From assembly GCF_030272615.1 (NCBI RefSeq), contig NC_081411.1:157436471-157500470 (forward strand): DNA of 64,000 nucleotides, in the 5' to 3' direction. The stretch's first letter is position 1; every line of letters begins with the position of its first letter. The DNA comes from Cryptomeria japonica (taxonomy: Eukaryota > Streptophyta > Pinopsida > Cupressales > Cupressaceae). Of this stretch, positions 22,380 to 34,278 are shown one piece after another. The position numbers were made by a program, and so were the translations under genes. The notes beneath the pieces were generated by a model. That model did not search any database and was not told the origin of the DNA. It saw only the letters and a program-made list of their open reading frames with translations.

Positions 22380-22800
22380 TTCACATTTGTCCATATTGTG
22401 GGGCATATTTAACATGGAAGCGATCGTAGCCATCACATCTGCTGACTTGTTTTGCATTCTTGGAACTTGACTGAAATGGATAGCTGTGAACTTTGTCTTG
22501 AAGAAATCTACCATATGCTTGTAGGGAATAAGCTTTTCATCTTTTGTTTCGTAGTCATCATTCACTTGTCGGATGACTAACTGAGAATCTCCATAGACTC
22601 GTAAATGTGTGATGTTCCAATGGATCGCTACTTGGAGTCCTATGACCAGTGCTTCATACTCTGCAATGTTATTGGTACAATGAAAAGTTATTCTGTAGGA
22701 CTTGGGAATAGCATCACCTTAAGGAGTGACAAAAAAGATGCCTGCTCCAGAGCCGAACTTGGTATGGGATCCATCAAAGTATAACTTCCATTCATTAGAA
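22380..22800 (-). pseudogene. Gypsy-1 second (archaeal-type) RNase H
   Basis: After the RT-linked RNase H a second fold begins at EWKLYFDGSHTKFGSGAG and continues through CTNNIAEYEALVIGLQ and LRVYGDSQLVIRQV. The catalytic Asp (YFDGS), Glu (AEYEAL) and Asp (YGDSQ) are all present. Dual RNase H domains are the hallmark of Tat-lineage elements, which fixes the classification of Gypsy-1. One TAA at about 22720 replaces a probable Gln. Confidence 0.88.
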
Positions 22801-23405
22801 GATGTAAGAGCAAAGACTGATTCATCCAGAAAATCTATCAACATGGGATGATCATCGTAAATAGGAGCCTCTACAAGTTGATCCGCTATGACTTGCCCTT
22901 TTATTTCCTTTCGCTCCATATACTCAATATCAAATTCACTGAGGATCATAACCCACTTTGCTAGGCGACCCGTCAAAGTTGCTCTACTAAGCAAGTATTT
23001 TAAGGGATCAATTTATGTAACCAGCAATGTCTGGTGATTTAACATATAGTGTCGGAGTTTCTGTGTTGCAAATACCACTGCTAAGCACGCCCATTCAATA
23101 GTTGAATAATTCAGCTCATAGCCTACTAGTGTCTGGTTGATATAATAAATAGCTTGCTCTTTGCCATTCTCATCCTATTGGGCCAAGAGAACTCCTAGTG
23201 TCGTTTCAGTTGCAGAAATATACAATATAAATGGCTTTCCTTCTATAGGAGGCATTAGAATAGGCCACGACAACAAATAGTCCTTGAGAGCTTGAAAGGC
23301 TGATTGACATTGCTCAGTCCATTTAAAAGTGACTCCTTTATGTAATAGATGCTGGAATGGATGACATTTGTCTGCCAATTGAGCTATAAAGCGGCGGATT
23401 GACTA
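22719..23405 (-). pseudogene. Gypsy-1 RT-linked RNase H
   Basis: RT connection and first RNase H: KGVTFKWTEQCQSAFQALK, FILYISATETTLGVLLAQ, GKEQAIYYI, ELNYSTIEWACLAVVFATQ, then GRLAKWVMILSEFDIEY. Normal Gypsy position, directly downstream of RT. Stops at 23403, 23175 and near 22998 are in frame. Confidence 0.85.
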
Positions 23406-23479
23406 TAGCTTTCCTTGCAGACTTCTTAGTTGACAGAGATTAGAAGGAGGAGGCATATCCATATTGCTTTAACCTTGGC

Positions 23480-24250
23480 CGGGTCGACTTCGATGCCTTG
23501 GTGAGAAACAATGTACCCTAGTAATTTGCCGGCTATGACACCAAAGACACACTTCTTTGGATTGAGTCTGAGCTTGTAAGTTTCCATTCAGTCAAAGATT
23601 GGGCCCAGGATGGCTAGATGACTATCTCTTGTGATAGATTTTCATAATAAGTCATCAACATAGTCCTCCATCAAAGTATGCATGAAATCATGGAAAATTG
23701 TCATCATCTCTCTTTGATATGTTGTGCCTACATTTTTAAGACCAAAGGGCATCATGTTCCAATAGTAGGTACCCCAAGCACAGGTGAATGTAGTCTTATG
23801 TTGGTCTTCAAGACCAATGCAAATTTGGTTATAGCGAGAGAAACCATCCATCAATGAGAGCATCTCATATCCAGTAGTCATGTCAACTATGATGTCTATA
23901 TTTGGCAGTGGAAAATCATCTTTAGGGCATGCTTTATTGAGATCCCTAAAATCCATACAGATTCTGATGCCCCCAATCACCTTGCTAACTGGTACTAAAT
24001 TTGAAATCCAGTCTGCATAATCAATGGGTCTAATAAAGCCCACATCTAGTAATTTTTTTAGTTCCACTTTGACCAAAAGAGCCACCTGGGGATGCATCTT
24101 TCTGAGTTTTTGTTTGACAAGCTTGGCGTCTGCTTTTAATGGCAAGTGATGAAGGACTAATTCTGGATCAAGGCCAGGCATATCTGCATAGGACCATGCA
24201 AAGCTGATCTTCTTCTCAAGAAAGAAATTGACAAAATCTATCTTTTCCTA
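23480..24250 (-). pseudogene. Gypsy-1 reverse transcriptase
   Basis: Contains HHLPLKADAKLVKQKLRKMHP, the LDVGFIRPIDYADW and LVPVSKVIGGIRICMDFRDLN motifs, LMDGFSRYNQI, MPFGLKNVGTTYQR and the catalytic EDYVDDLL, then LNPKKCVFGV and LLGYIVSHQGIEVDP. The catalytic Asp pair is intact. Stops at 24248 (TAG), about 23640 (TGA) and about 23588 (TGA) interrupt it, and the phase changes near 23460. Confidence 0.92.
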
Positions 24251-25071
24251 TTTTGATAGAGAAGCAGCAAAATGAATGACCTTAGGGTTGTCAGGTGTAC
24301 CCAAATTTATCTCTTCGGTCATTTCCACAAGCAATGTTGATTTATCCTGACTTGATAGGGGTATGTCCACTCTTCCACCTTTGGGTGCCTCAGAGAGGTT
24401 TTCACCTGGAGGTACGTCTTTTATTTTTACTATTGCATGATAAAGAGTGCCTTACGGTTTTCACTCAAAGACCTATTCTTTTGATTTTTTACTTTTTCTT
24501 TTCTTTTTTCATTTTGATGACTGGAAGATGGAGTTGACTCCCCAAAATATGCTATGGAATCCAGATCAATAGCAAATCCTGCCTTATGATCACCTTGTGG
24601 TATGCCTTCCTGTAGTCCAAGGAATTCTGCAATTGCTTCATCATTTTGAAAACAATCCAATGTGAGTGGTTCTTGTTGGTCATGTTGGATAAGCTAGGGA
24701 TAGATGAGGGGCATGTCATCATTGGTTTTAAGGAGAGAGAGGACCGAGATGGTAAAGATGTAAACATTTGTGGTATCACTATCTGAACTGCTTGTATCTG
24801 ATTCAGAGCTTGGGTCCCAGAATGACTCTATCCAAGCATTAGGACATGTTTTAGGAAGGGGAGTTATTTCATGTTTGTCTTCCATAGGCAAATTATCAGG
24901 ATCAAGGAAAACATTGTCAAGGGCATAGGAGCTAGAAGAAAAAGAACTCCACTCCCATTCATTGGAATCAGTTTCAGGTTGGGTATCCTCAGGTGTTGTT
25001 TCATCATCAGAGTCATGCCCCTTTCCACACGTGGTCACTTTGGCAGATGAGGATCCAATTCACAATGGTAC

Positions 25072-25200
25072 AAAACCTAACACTAAAGTGGGAGGTTGCA
25101 TCTTGGGTATAATAGGTTCTAGCCTTCCTTTCTTGTCTGGACCTAAGCCACTCCAACCATCATATCCTTTCTTCTGCAACATAGTAAATCCTTTACCGTA
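25072..25200 (-). pseudogene. G-patch-like segment between protease and RT
   Basis: Reads YGKGFTMLQKKGYDG, then SGLGPDKKGRLEPI, then a proline-containing spacer and LGF. That follows the G-patch pattern G..mLxKxGY.G.GLG...G..EPI. It lies in the displaced phase, is followed by a Ser/Asp/Glu-rich linker (25038-24700) and precedes RT. G-patch domains usually contact RNA or activate helicases and also occur after the protease in betaretroviruses. Assignment is by pattern reading only. Confidence 0.55.
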
Positions 25201-25528
25201 CCATTCCATGGGCAACTTGACAGGTGGGGTCTCAGTTGGATCTTTATAAAGCCAATCTATGACATCATCATCTAAAGTTTCTTTGTCAAGTTCACCCCAT
25301 CTTGTAAATGTAGTGGGAGGCTGATATTAAATAACTACCTTGGGTTCCTTTTGCAACAAATGTGGTTTGCCATGGAGATATTGGTAAATTCCCGATGAGG
25401 AAGGTTTGATCCATTGAATATTCTCCGCATCCTTGGTCTTGTATCTTCAATTTTCCTTTGACAACATTTAACAATTCTTTAGGATCCACATAACTATGTG
25501 AGTGGGCCTCTCTATTGACTGGGACTTG

Positions 25529-25903
25529 CTACTGAGGGGAATCCTTTAGGGTAGCACAAAATTGAAATGGATTAAGATCTCCTGGAATTGTTATCTCAGT
25601 TCCATTGTAAGGATATTTTAAACATTGTTGATAGGTGGATGGAACTACTTTCATTGCATGGATCCATGGACGGCCAAGAATCATATTGTAAGGGAGATCA
25701 AGGTCTAAGACCTGCAGGAAAGTGTTTTCTGTTACTGGACCAACTCTGATAGGCAATGTAATTATCCCTTTAGATGGGTACTCAACATCATCATATGCTT
25801 TGATTGTTATTCTTCTGGAAGCATCAATGTCATTTTCTGTATAACCAAGGCCAATGACCACTCTCAAGGTACAAATATTAAGACCCACTCTGCCATCTAT
25901 CAA
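25529..25903 (-). pseudogene. Gypsy-1 aspartic protease
   Basis: Retropepsin fold preceded by a conserved VLIDGR-type active site: the residues read LIDGRVGLNICT where relatives have D-G-G/A. The flap and C-terminal elements LGYTENDIDASRRITIKAYD and LDLPYNMILGRPWIHAM are well kept. In active elements it would cleave the gag-pol polyprotein. The stop at 25529-25531 is TAG next to Gln codons, a likely CAG-to-TAG change. Confidence 0.85.
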
Positions 25904-26041
25904 GACTCGTTGGATTTTGCAATTATGGACAAAGACTTCAAGATGTAAAGGATCATTATGAGGGAGCTTATCAGGTGAAATATCATTATTAGAAAATGCA
26001 ACATTTTGGGAAAGAGCTAGATGTCCAATTTAGGCTTGAAA

Positions 26042-29000
26042 CTAGTCAACATCAATGTCTGTCAGGATAGTGGACTCAATTAAAGCTTTATCTAGGACTG
26101 CACGATGCATGGGGGACATTTTCAACAACTCAAGGATTGATATTTGAGCAGGTGTCTTTCCTAGATGATCCAAGAGATTATACTGACTTGCAGGAGTTAG
26201 TTTGGGAGGAACTGCAAGAGCTCCTTTCAGGACTATTTTGGATCGACGAGTGGTGACTACACAAGAAGGATCTTGTCCCTTTATTCTTAGGGTGGAAACA
26301 TACTCATTTGACACGTGAAAACAATTGATGACATTATTATATCCAGTATTTGCATAATTTGTTGTTTGGGTAGAGTTTGAAGAAGACACTTTACCCTTGT
26401 CATGATCAAGCAAAGGATTTTTGAAAATTGTATGATCAGTGTTAGAGGTCGCATTGGGCGGATCTACCTCAATTACTCCTTTCTCTAACAAGTCTTGAAT
26501 CATATGTTTCAATTGAAAACATGACGCGGTTTTATGTCCTTTTGACTGATGGTATTCACAATATGCATTATCATTCCACCAGTGCGGCTTTACCACTGGT
26601 TCTGCCTTGATATTTGGTAACTTGATAAATTTTGCTTGTATTAATTATTTCATTACTGATTCAATAGGCTCTCCTAATGGTGTAAATTGTCGAGGAGGAC
26701 CATCCCTTGATTAGAAAGGTCTTCGTTGCTGGTTTTGTTGCTGACCTTGTTGTTGATTATATTGTTGAGTGTATTGTTGATATGGCGGCTGTTGAGTAAC
26801 ATTTCTCATTGGTGTTTGATTTTGTTCCATAGTTGACATATTAGGAACACTCAATTTCTTGATTGTGAACGGGGGTTGATTTGCATTCACTGTTCTTGCA
26901 TCAACAACTCCATCATTAGTGACATTCTTGTTTTTATACCAAAATCTATTTCTGTCCCTTGAATTGTTTGTATTGTCACTGTCTTTATTGAGCTTAATGA
27001 TTCCCTTGGCTACAAGAGCAATTTCAATGTTCATCCCTTTCTTAATGAGTTTCTCAATAGTACTGGGACTTTTCAATTTGAGTTCATACATCATTTTTGG
27101 GACCAAATTTTGGATAAACAAATTTACTACTTGTTCTTTAGCTATATCTAGGGAAGAACGACTATACAAGCTTCGCCATCGTTGCAAGAAAGTCACTAAT
27201 GGTTCGCCTTGCTTTTGCTTGGTGTTGCATAAATCTGACATGGTCACGTCATTGTCGATGTTGAACGTGAAGTGAGATATAAACTTTTGAGCCAATTCTA
27301 ACCAAGTCTTTATATTTCTTGGCAGATGCGAATACCAATCCATGGCTTGTCCCGTGAGACTTCATGCAAATAAGCGCATTAAATATGTTTCCTCATAACT
27401 CACTTAAGTACATGCCACGAAAAATGCTTGAATGTGATCTTTTGGATTGGCATTCCCTTTATATTTCTCAAAATTAGGTGCCTCAAAATGCTCAGGGAAT
27501 GGAGGCATGTATAAGCTCTTGTCAAATGGATTAGGACATAAATCTTGATCTGTGTATAGCTTCTTTATTCCTTTGGTTTCCAATGCGTCAACTTGTCGTT
27601 ACAACTTCTCAAGCTATTGCACAATTGTGTCAGATTTTGGAGGTCCATCATTAATCCTGGTGGGTACTCTGTTTCGATACATCATGTTTCCGATTGGTTG
27701 TTGATGCTCTAAAATTGCCGTCTTTGGTGTCTCCGGCATATAATTTTCTTGGTACACCTCTTGTTGTTGTGGTTGTGCCATGCCTTGATATTGACCTTGT
27801 TGCTGTGCTTCTTGTGGTTGAATTATCGTTTGTAGTCTAGGTTGATATTGCAATTGAGGGTGTTGTTGATATTGCATAGACGTCAATTGCGGTTGTGAAG
27901 TATGATAGCTTGTTTGTCTTGGTACATATTGAGGCACATGTTGTTGTTGATGCTGACGAATTGGAATTTGCTGACTTTGTGCCAATTGTTGTCACGGTGT
28001 AAATCCCATCATTTGCAAAAAGCTTTGTTTGGGTGGTTTTTGTTGTTTCTCCTTAAGATGGGGTATGGCACTTGCATTAACTTGTTGTGTTGTTTGTCCA
28101 TTCCATTGTGATGGTTGCAAGTTTGCATTAACTTGTAATGGTGTAGAAGGCACTGCAATTTGTTGTCGAATGCGATATTGTTGTTGTTGTACATTGTTTG
28201 TTTGCACATTTGATTGTACCTTTTGTGTATTACTCAATTGTTGCAACATTTGTTGTTGGTGCAAACCACTATCTGTAGCTCTTTGTGTCACAATTATCGA
28301 AGGATCTATCACAATAGTCTGCATAACAGGTACTTGAGTGTTTGGCAAATATATTGAACTTAGTGGGACATAGGAACTTTGTTGCATTGTGGAATTGTTT
28401 TGGACATTGGTGAGATCAGGCATTATAGTCGTGAATCTTTCTTGCATCTTAGATTTTGATCCAATTTTATGCATGTGAGGAACCACTTCTTGTTGAGGGA
28501 CAACTGCCAATATTTGTGTGGTCTTCATTTGATCTTGTGTTATAGGTGTTGTGTTAAATAATGGATTATTTATTGTCTCAAATGGTGACTTTTGAGGAAT
28601 AGTCACTGTCAATGCCTTTGAAGCACGTTTACTCATCAAGGTGGGTTGAGTTTCTTGTTGCACATGTTCTTCATTTGGATGTGGAGAGAAACTTAACAAC
28701 TCACCGCCTTGTTGTTTTTGCACATTGATTTGCTCACTGGAGGAGGTCACATTACTCATCATATCAAGATATTTTTGTGGGAAAATCTTAAAGACTTTGT
28801 TCAGGAATTTATCCATCTTTTTCGTTAACTTTGGATCTTGAAGGAACATGTCAACATCATCAGAAGCATCAGAATCTGATGAAGAATCTGGTTGGACATT
28901 TGGATTTTCCTCCTGTTGAATGCCTTGATCTGAACCAAATCCTTGTGAAAGAGTTCGTTCCTCATGTAATGTTTGAATTTCATGTTGCAAGTTTGGTTGA

Positions 29001-29254
29001 TTCCAATCGAAAGGTGTGTTTCCTCTTGGTGTTGGTGGAACACTCCCATGTCCTAGTTTCATAGGTACAAACACTGGTTCATATAATGGAGGTGGTCCAA
29101 GTTGAACCATTCCATATGGTGGTAGTGATGTGTTTGATAAACCTTCAATTTGTATTGTTTGACTAGTTTGAAATTGTGAATTTGATATGTTGTCAATGGG
29201 TTGATACGTTGGTTCGCCCATCTTCTTAGATTTTGACCTTGTTTCAACAGGCAT
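26042..29254 (-). pseudogene. gag: Gypsy-1 gag region
   Basis: The long Gln/Asn-rich N-terminal region (29254-27614) is low-complexity and unusual in size, about 550 residues before the capsid core. The retrotransposon-gag core follows (27470-26711) with MDWYSHLPRNIKTWLELAQKF and KQGEPLVTFLQRWRSL. A CX2HX4HX4C finger, CEYHQSKGHKTASC, is at about 26560-26520, followed by DLLEKGVIEVDP. This finger type replaces the classical CCHC knuckle and also appears in Gypsy-2. Stops at 27992, 27614, 26711 and 26042 break the frame but do not shift it. Confidence 0.85.
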
Positions 29255-31366
29255 GTCACTTATGCAAATGCAATATTTTTGGAATTTTTCAAGGATAATG
29301 TATGATATGCAGCTAAATGCGAACTAAATAAATGAGAATGCAATCTATGGCAAGAATGCAACCTAGATTTTTGGTTGTTTTTCAAGATTTTGACAAACTT
29401 TTTGGAATGAAAATCTAAAAGAGACCCTTAGGAAATTGAAATGATGTCTAGACCTCAAAGGACAAAAGGACCAAGTGACAAAGGACAAAGTGGCAATGTC
29501 TCCCCTATATGCTTGGATACTAAGCTAGGTTTGACCAAATGACAATAATGACAAAAGATAGAAGGTTTGATAAGGTCTAGACTTCTTAACAATGACTTAG
29601 AGTTTATCAAAGATTTGGATTACTCAAGTATAACAAAACCTAGTTTTGACACTATATGCAAAGAGACTATTACTATGAAAATGACCCTAATATGATATGA
29701 TAATGACCTAAGCTTAAAGAAGAGACCTAGGGTATGCAAATGCAAATGTATGACAATGTCAACCTAAGTTTGAATTATGAAATGGTATTACTCTAATGCA
29801 AGAAGACATATGCAAATGGATGACCTTTATTGATATGCAAAGGGGTATGACCTAGGTGAAACTTAACCTTGGATATTGACAATGAATTTGCAAAATGCAA
29901 ACCTAAGATGAACCTAAATCTAAGTGACATGAATGTTGAGACAAGATTTTTGAAAATGTTTGACAACCATGTTTGAAGATGTTTTGAATCAATTTGTCTT
30001 TCTTTTGAAATGACATACAATTCAACTTTTGACAAACAAAGAACACAAGATATTTCAACTTAGACTCAAGACAATCATGATCATTCAGACATTTCTTATG
30101 GTAGGCAAGGACATTAGGTACTTGAGAGGTAGACTCGTTATGGGATTCAAGGAGAATACATAGATGCTTGACCCCACAGGCTCCCCTCCATGGCACTCAC
30201 TTCTCAGGGCAGCCAAGCATCAGTCCCCATGGAAATCTCCCCATGGCAAACTTAGTATCTCTTCCAAGTATTCGAACTTGTCCTTCTCAAGCAACTAGAA
30301 GGATTTTTGGCCTCTAAATACAAGGTGTTTAGTATGGATTTTTGTTAAGTGTTACTCCTTGGTGTCACGCAAGCATGATTGAGAAATTAAGCCCACCAAG
30401 ATACCAAACAAATATAGTCGCACAAGCATGATTTAGACCATGAGGCCCTACTTAGATGTTGATATGAGAAAGAGTTCAAGGGTCATCACTTCCCAAGTAA
30501 CTACAATTCCCATGTAACCCTTCCTTCAAAGCTTTGGCTCATCAGGTATTTATTTATAGTGAGTTAGAATGCCAAGGTATTCTAGCCATACTCACTTTGG
30601 GTCATTCCCTTCTCATGATTGTCACTTGCTTGCAAAAGCAAATGGTCGAGAAGGCAGGCCCTCTAAAGGTGACACACAATCTGAACCAAGAGAATGGTAT
30701 TGAAGATTTGGATTTCTGATCACCCTAAGAAGGATGAGAGCATACTCTCCTACTCCGATGTCAAACTCAACACTCAAAGAAAACTCACATTCATTCCATC
30801 CTATTTAGCAATAATACTAAGTGCCTAATTATGAATTATAAACACCAAGTTTAGTTGGAGTATAAGGCAACCTGCAAAACCACCAAGTCAGAAGTTTGAT
30901 TTTCTTAGTCTTTGACTAGCGAACCTGCATACAATGTGTTAGTAGTCTCATTTGTTGTCTTTGTCATGCATATGCCAAGGTGTTGCACAGAGAATCAGTA
31001 CCAAAAACCAAAAAGTAGAAATACAATGCAAAACAAAATAATTTGCAAGTAAAAAACACTGCCTTTTACCTCTGTTTCTGGCCCTACACAGGTGCAGAAT
31101 GTCTCACACAGGTGCAAAATGCTTGACACAGGCACAAATTATCCTTGACACAGGTGCAGAATGCTTGACATAGGTGCAGATTGTCCTTGACACAGGCGCA
31201 GAATGCTTGACACAGGCGCAGATTGTCTCACATAGGCGCAGAAGTTCTCAGAAAACCTTGCATTACCCTGTTTCTTGGGTTTTTCACATACAAATCAACT
31301 CAAAAGAACTCAAAAGCATGAATAGGGGGTTAGTTCACGTCGGGTACATTGTTTTTCACCAATTAA
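29255..31366 (-). other. Gypsy-1 leader (5' untranslated region)
   Basis: 2.1 kb between the LTR and gag with no credible ORF. The primer-binding site should lie next to 31366 on the minus strand (TTAATTGGTGAAAAACAATG...). I do not recognise the cognate tRNA. The main structure is the repeat array at 31085-31245. Confidence 0.75.
31085..31245. repeat. Eight-copy GACACAGGYGCAGA minisatellite in the leader
   Basis: Eight iterations of CACAGGYGCAGA followed by ATGCTTGA or TTGTCYTTGA, with a 20-22 bp period. C/T changes within the GGCGCAG word look like CpG decay. Three related copies lie at the other end of the internal region (17134-17190). Confidence 0.92.
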
Positions 31367-32957
31367 TGTAAGGTAGGAATTTGGAAAGACATCAAAGCAA
31401 TAAGAAATCAGCCTAGTTAAATCACGAAAAACTAATTTCAATGATTAATCCCAATTACACTCAATGAAGACATGAAAACAAGACATCAATTCAAATGCAA
31501 ACCATTGCAAACTTGAATGTCTCCTTCATGTGGCTCCATTGTCCTTCTTTCTCCTTAAAATGGCTTTGTTTGTGGATCTCGCCTACTAGTGCATAAGCAT
31601 GATGTGAAAGCAAGTAGACAAGATGGTAGCACAAGAATACTCGAAGCGTGATTGATTCGGGGATCGATTCGAAAAAGTGATTAGTTGGGATTGAAGAAAT
31701 TCATCCAATTTATAGACAAATTGGAGAGAAAATCAAATTGGCATGAAGAGATTTGAATGGAAATTGCAAATCAAGAATGACAAATATGACAAATTATGAC
31801 AAATTTGCACTTTCTATGCAAGATTGATTGATTGATAATTCATGACAAAATTATGACAAATTTATATGGAAAAATTGATTGATTGTCAATTATGACAAAT
31901 TATGACAACTTGAAATGTCATTCCCACAAAATTAGGAGAAAAAAAGGAGAGAATTGAAAATTAGAAATTAGGAAATTAGAAAATGAGGAAATTAGGAAAT
32001 TGATGAAAATTAGGAAATTAGGAATTAGGAAAATTAGAAAATGAGGAAATTAGGAATTAAGTGAATTAATTAACAATTTTTCATTTATTAATTAATTCAC
32101 AAAGAGGGAGGAATTAGTTAGCCAATTAAATAAACATTTAATTGTGACAAGAAGACTTAGGATAAATAAATTATTTAACCTATAGGGAGAAATGACAAAC
32201 AAGGTTAAATGAATAAATCATGAAACCCTAGAAGATGAATTAGAAAATGCAAGAATGACAATTAGGTCTTGACAAAAGATAATTGATATTGATTCAATTT
32301 GATCATGATTCTGACTGACAAAGGACCAATGTTGACAAATGATTTGATTGATAAATGCACCAATTGACGAGGAACAATGACTAATTGATCCAAGTTGACA
32401 TGATTGAGAAAGACGACGATCGATGACAAATCGATCGCAAAATGACAAAATTGACAAGAGGACAAGGATCGATGACAAAATAGATTGCAAAATGACAAGA
32501 TTGAAAATGTCAACGATCAATGACAAATCGATCACAAGATGACAAGATTGATGACAAATTGATCAAAGGACAAGGATCAATGACAAATCGATCGCAAGAT
32601 AATAAGATTGAAAATGACAATGATCAATGACAAATCGATTGCATGATGACAAGATTGATAAGAGGACAAAACCCTAATTAGGATTGATGATGTCCAAAAT
32701 GATGACAAATGAGCATGCACATTGATGCGACAGGATAAGATCAACCAAAATCATGACTGAAGATTATTGTCGACAAGACCAAATTCGAGAGTGAGATAAA
32801 TGAAGAATGCAGAAGAAGGACTCGATGCTCGCAAATGATATAGACCAAGTGTGAATCATAGGAGAAATGTTAATGCGACACAAAAACCCTAAAATAAGGC
32901 AATGCGCAAATGTTAAAGTATGACTCCACAAGCGTTGACCATTTTTAGGTGTCTACA
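31367..32957 (-). repeat. Gypsy-1 5' LTR (right copy)
   Basis: 1591 bp, collinear with the left LTR. The minus-strand TATA box CTATAAATTG is at 31706-31715. Same simple-repeat tract and GATCGAT minisatellite, with more mutated cores. Confidence 0.97.
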
Positions 32958-32962
32958 ATTAC
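32958..32962. repeat. Gypsy-1 target-site duplication, right (ATTAC)
   Basis: Matches 14947-14951. Confidence 0.95.
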
Positions 32963-33237
32963 ATATACTTTTGGGATGAACACCATTGAGAGTCATAGAC
33001 CCAAGTTAGTCTAAAAGGAAAGTAAATATCCACTCCCATGATCATACATACTTACATGACTAATGTTTCCCTTCTGTATCCTCAAAATTGGAGAGACCTT
33101 ATTTGACTTCCCTAATCAATGTGGCTGGTTTCTTAATATGAAATACTGAGTTCTACTGTTGCCTCTGCATCAAACTTCTCACATCATGTTTCCTCAAAAA
33201 AACACACTATTCCCAATCTTCCTCAATACCCTCAAAG

Positions 33238-33472
33238 GAGGGGCATGTATAATGGTTTCAACATACAAAGTCAATGATCATACACTCCATTCTTCTAGAC
33301 ACCCTAGGATACATTACTTGGCTTCTAGGCTTGGGAAAACTAATATGAATTGAGCCAACACTGTGAGGATAGGGTAAAGTATTATGGAAAATTATCATAA
33401 TACATGAAGACGAGGTTCACACCTAAGTGTTGGCTCTCAACAAGGCCACACTTCCAAAATTTTCAGTCTCAA
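33238..33472. repeat. Direct repeat copy A (PPT plus LTR-like start)
   Basis: About 235 bp from AGGGGCATGTATAATGG to CAGTCTCAA, repeated at 34011-34243 at a distance of 773 bp. Both copies are preceded by a purine-rich run ending GGGGCA followed by TG, the look of a polypurine tract and LTR start. Confidence 0.85.
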
Positions 33473-34010
33473 GACTTCTCCTATTGGGTGAACACTCATT
33501 GATGGCCACATGACCAAATCAATGTATCTAGGTTTGGAGGACCCTTCACAAGGTCTATGAACACTCACTTAGTATTATAATAGAAAGATCCTTCCTCTAG
33601 AACTTTGTTTGCAACACACACATCATTGGTAATTATTGTTATGATGAACGGTCTATTAGGACAGTAAATAAAATGCTTATTATTTTTCCACCCTCTGAAA
33701 CTACAACAAGGTATTTGACTTGGCAGGGTCCCCACACATCACTTCAACACCGAAAATTCAGCAATTAAAACTTTTTCCTTCTCAATGCTTTTTTCTTTGG
33801 TCTTTCACTGGTTTTCTCCATCTGATACATAGGGATATCAGACCTTTCATGGCACAGTCACATGCAAAAACTTCCCCATACATCCTTGTAAGTTTAAGAT
33901 ATTAAATGCATTTCACTTAACACTATCTGGTACAAATTATTGTGTCCTATCCATATAGGATGTTTACACACCGCACTATCATCCTTGCCTCATGTGTATG
34001 ATGCAGAGGT

Positions 34011-34243
34011 AGGGGCATGTATAATGGTTTCAACATACAAAGTCAATCATCATACACACCATTCTTCTAGACACCCTTGGATACATTACTTGCTTTAGGG
34101 CTTGGGAAAACTAATATGAATTGAGCCAACACCATGAGTATAGGGTCAAGTATCATGGTAAATGATCATAATTTGTGAAGACATGGTTCACACCTAAGTG
34201 TTGGCTCTCAAGAATGCCACACTTCCAAAATTGTCAGTCTCAA
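34011..34243. repeat. Direct repeat copy B
   Basis: Second copy of 33238-33472, preceded by CAGAGGTAGGGGCA. The two copies diverge beyond CAGTCTCAA and show no flanking target duplication. Confidence 0.85.
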
Positions 34244-34278
34244 TGTTGAAATGCGATAGCTAGATAGGATTATGTTGA

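Larger units (their letters stand above)
21042..29254 (-). pseudogene. gag-pol: Gypsy-1 gag-pol polyprotein (whole frame)
   Basis: ATG at 29254 starts MPVETRSKSKKMGEP. The frame is shared by every gag, protease and early RT block, slips to a second phase between about 25300 and 24430 (G-patch and acidic linker), returns, then slips once more near 23460 and stays constant to the integrase end at 21042. That gives about 2.7 thousand codons originally in one frame, with no gag/pol stop evident. Probable CAG-to-TAG stops occur at 27614, 26042, 25529, 24694, 24248, 23403, 23175, 22209, 21972 and 21525. Others are TGA at CGA-like sites (27992, about 21247). The domains are described in separate entries. 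Confidence 0.9.
14952..32957 (-). mobile_element. Gypsy-1: complete Tat-lineage Ty3/Gypsy retrotransposon with antisense PMD gene
   Basis: An 18,006 bp element on the minus strand with LTRs of 1581 and 1591 bp, TG...CA ends and a perfect ATTAC target duplication. The order on the minus strand is 5' LTR (32957-31367), 2.1 kb leader, gag-pro-RT-RNase H-second RNase H-integrase in essentially one frame (29254-21042), a long 3' region carrying a plus-strand plant mobile domain gene (16906-19180), polypurine tract, and 3' LTR (16532-14952). A second RNase H after the RT-linked one is diagnostic of the Tat lineage (Ogre/Retand/TatI-III group), many of which carry extra ORFs in the 3' region. LTR pairs differ at roughly 3% of sites in the stretch I compared. 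Multiple stops and at least one frameshift inactivate it. Confidence 0.95.
32963..34250. other. Noncoding region with a duplicated LTR-like segment
   Basis: No gene recognised. Most of it is taken up by two direct copies (33238-33472 and 34011-34243) and the 540 bp between them. Confidence 0.6.

Noticed and set aside
27902-28337. Cys-rich plus-strand ORFs opposite Gypsy-1 gag
   Set aside because: Complement of CAA/CAG-rich Gln codons; no independent coding signal.
31085-31245. CRISPR array or coding repeat at the CACAGGYGCAGA cluster
   Set aside because: Period is only 20-22 bp, spacers are not unique, and the overlapping small ORF is an accident of the repeat.
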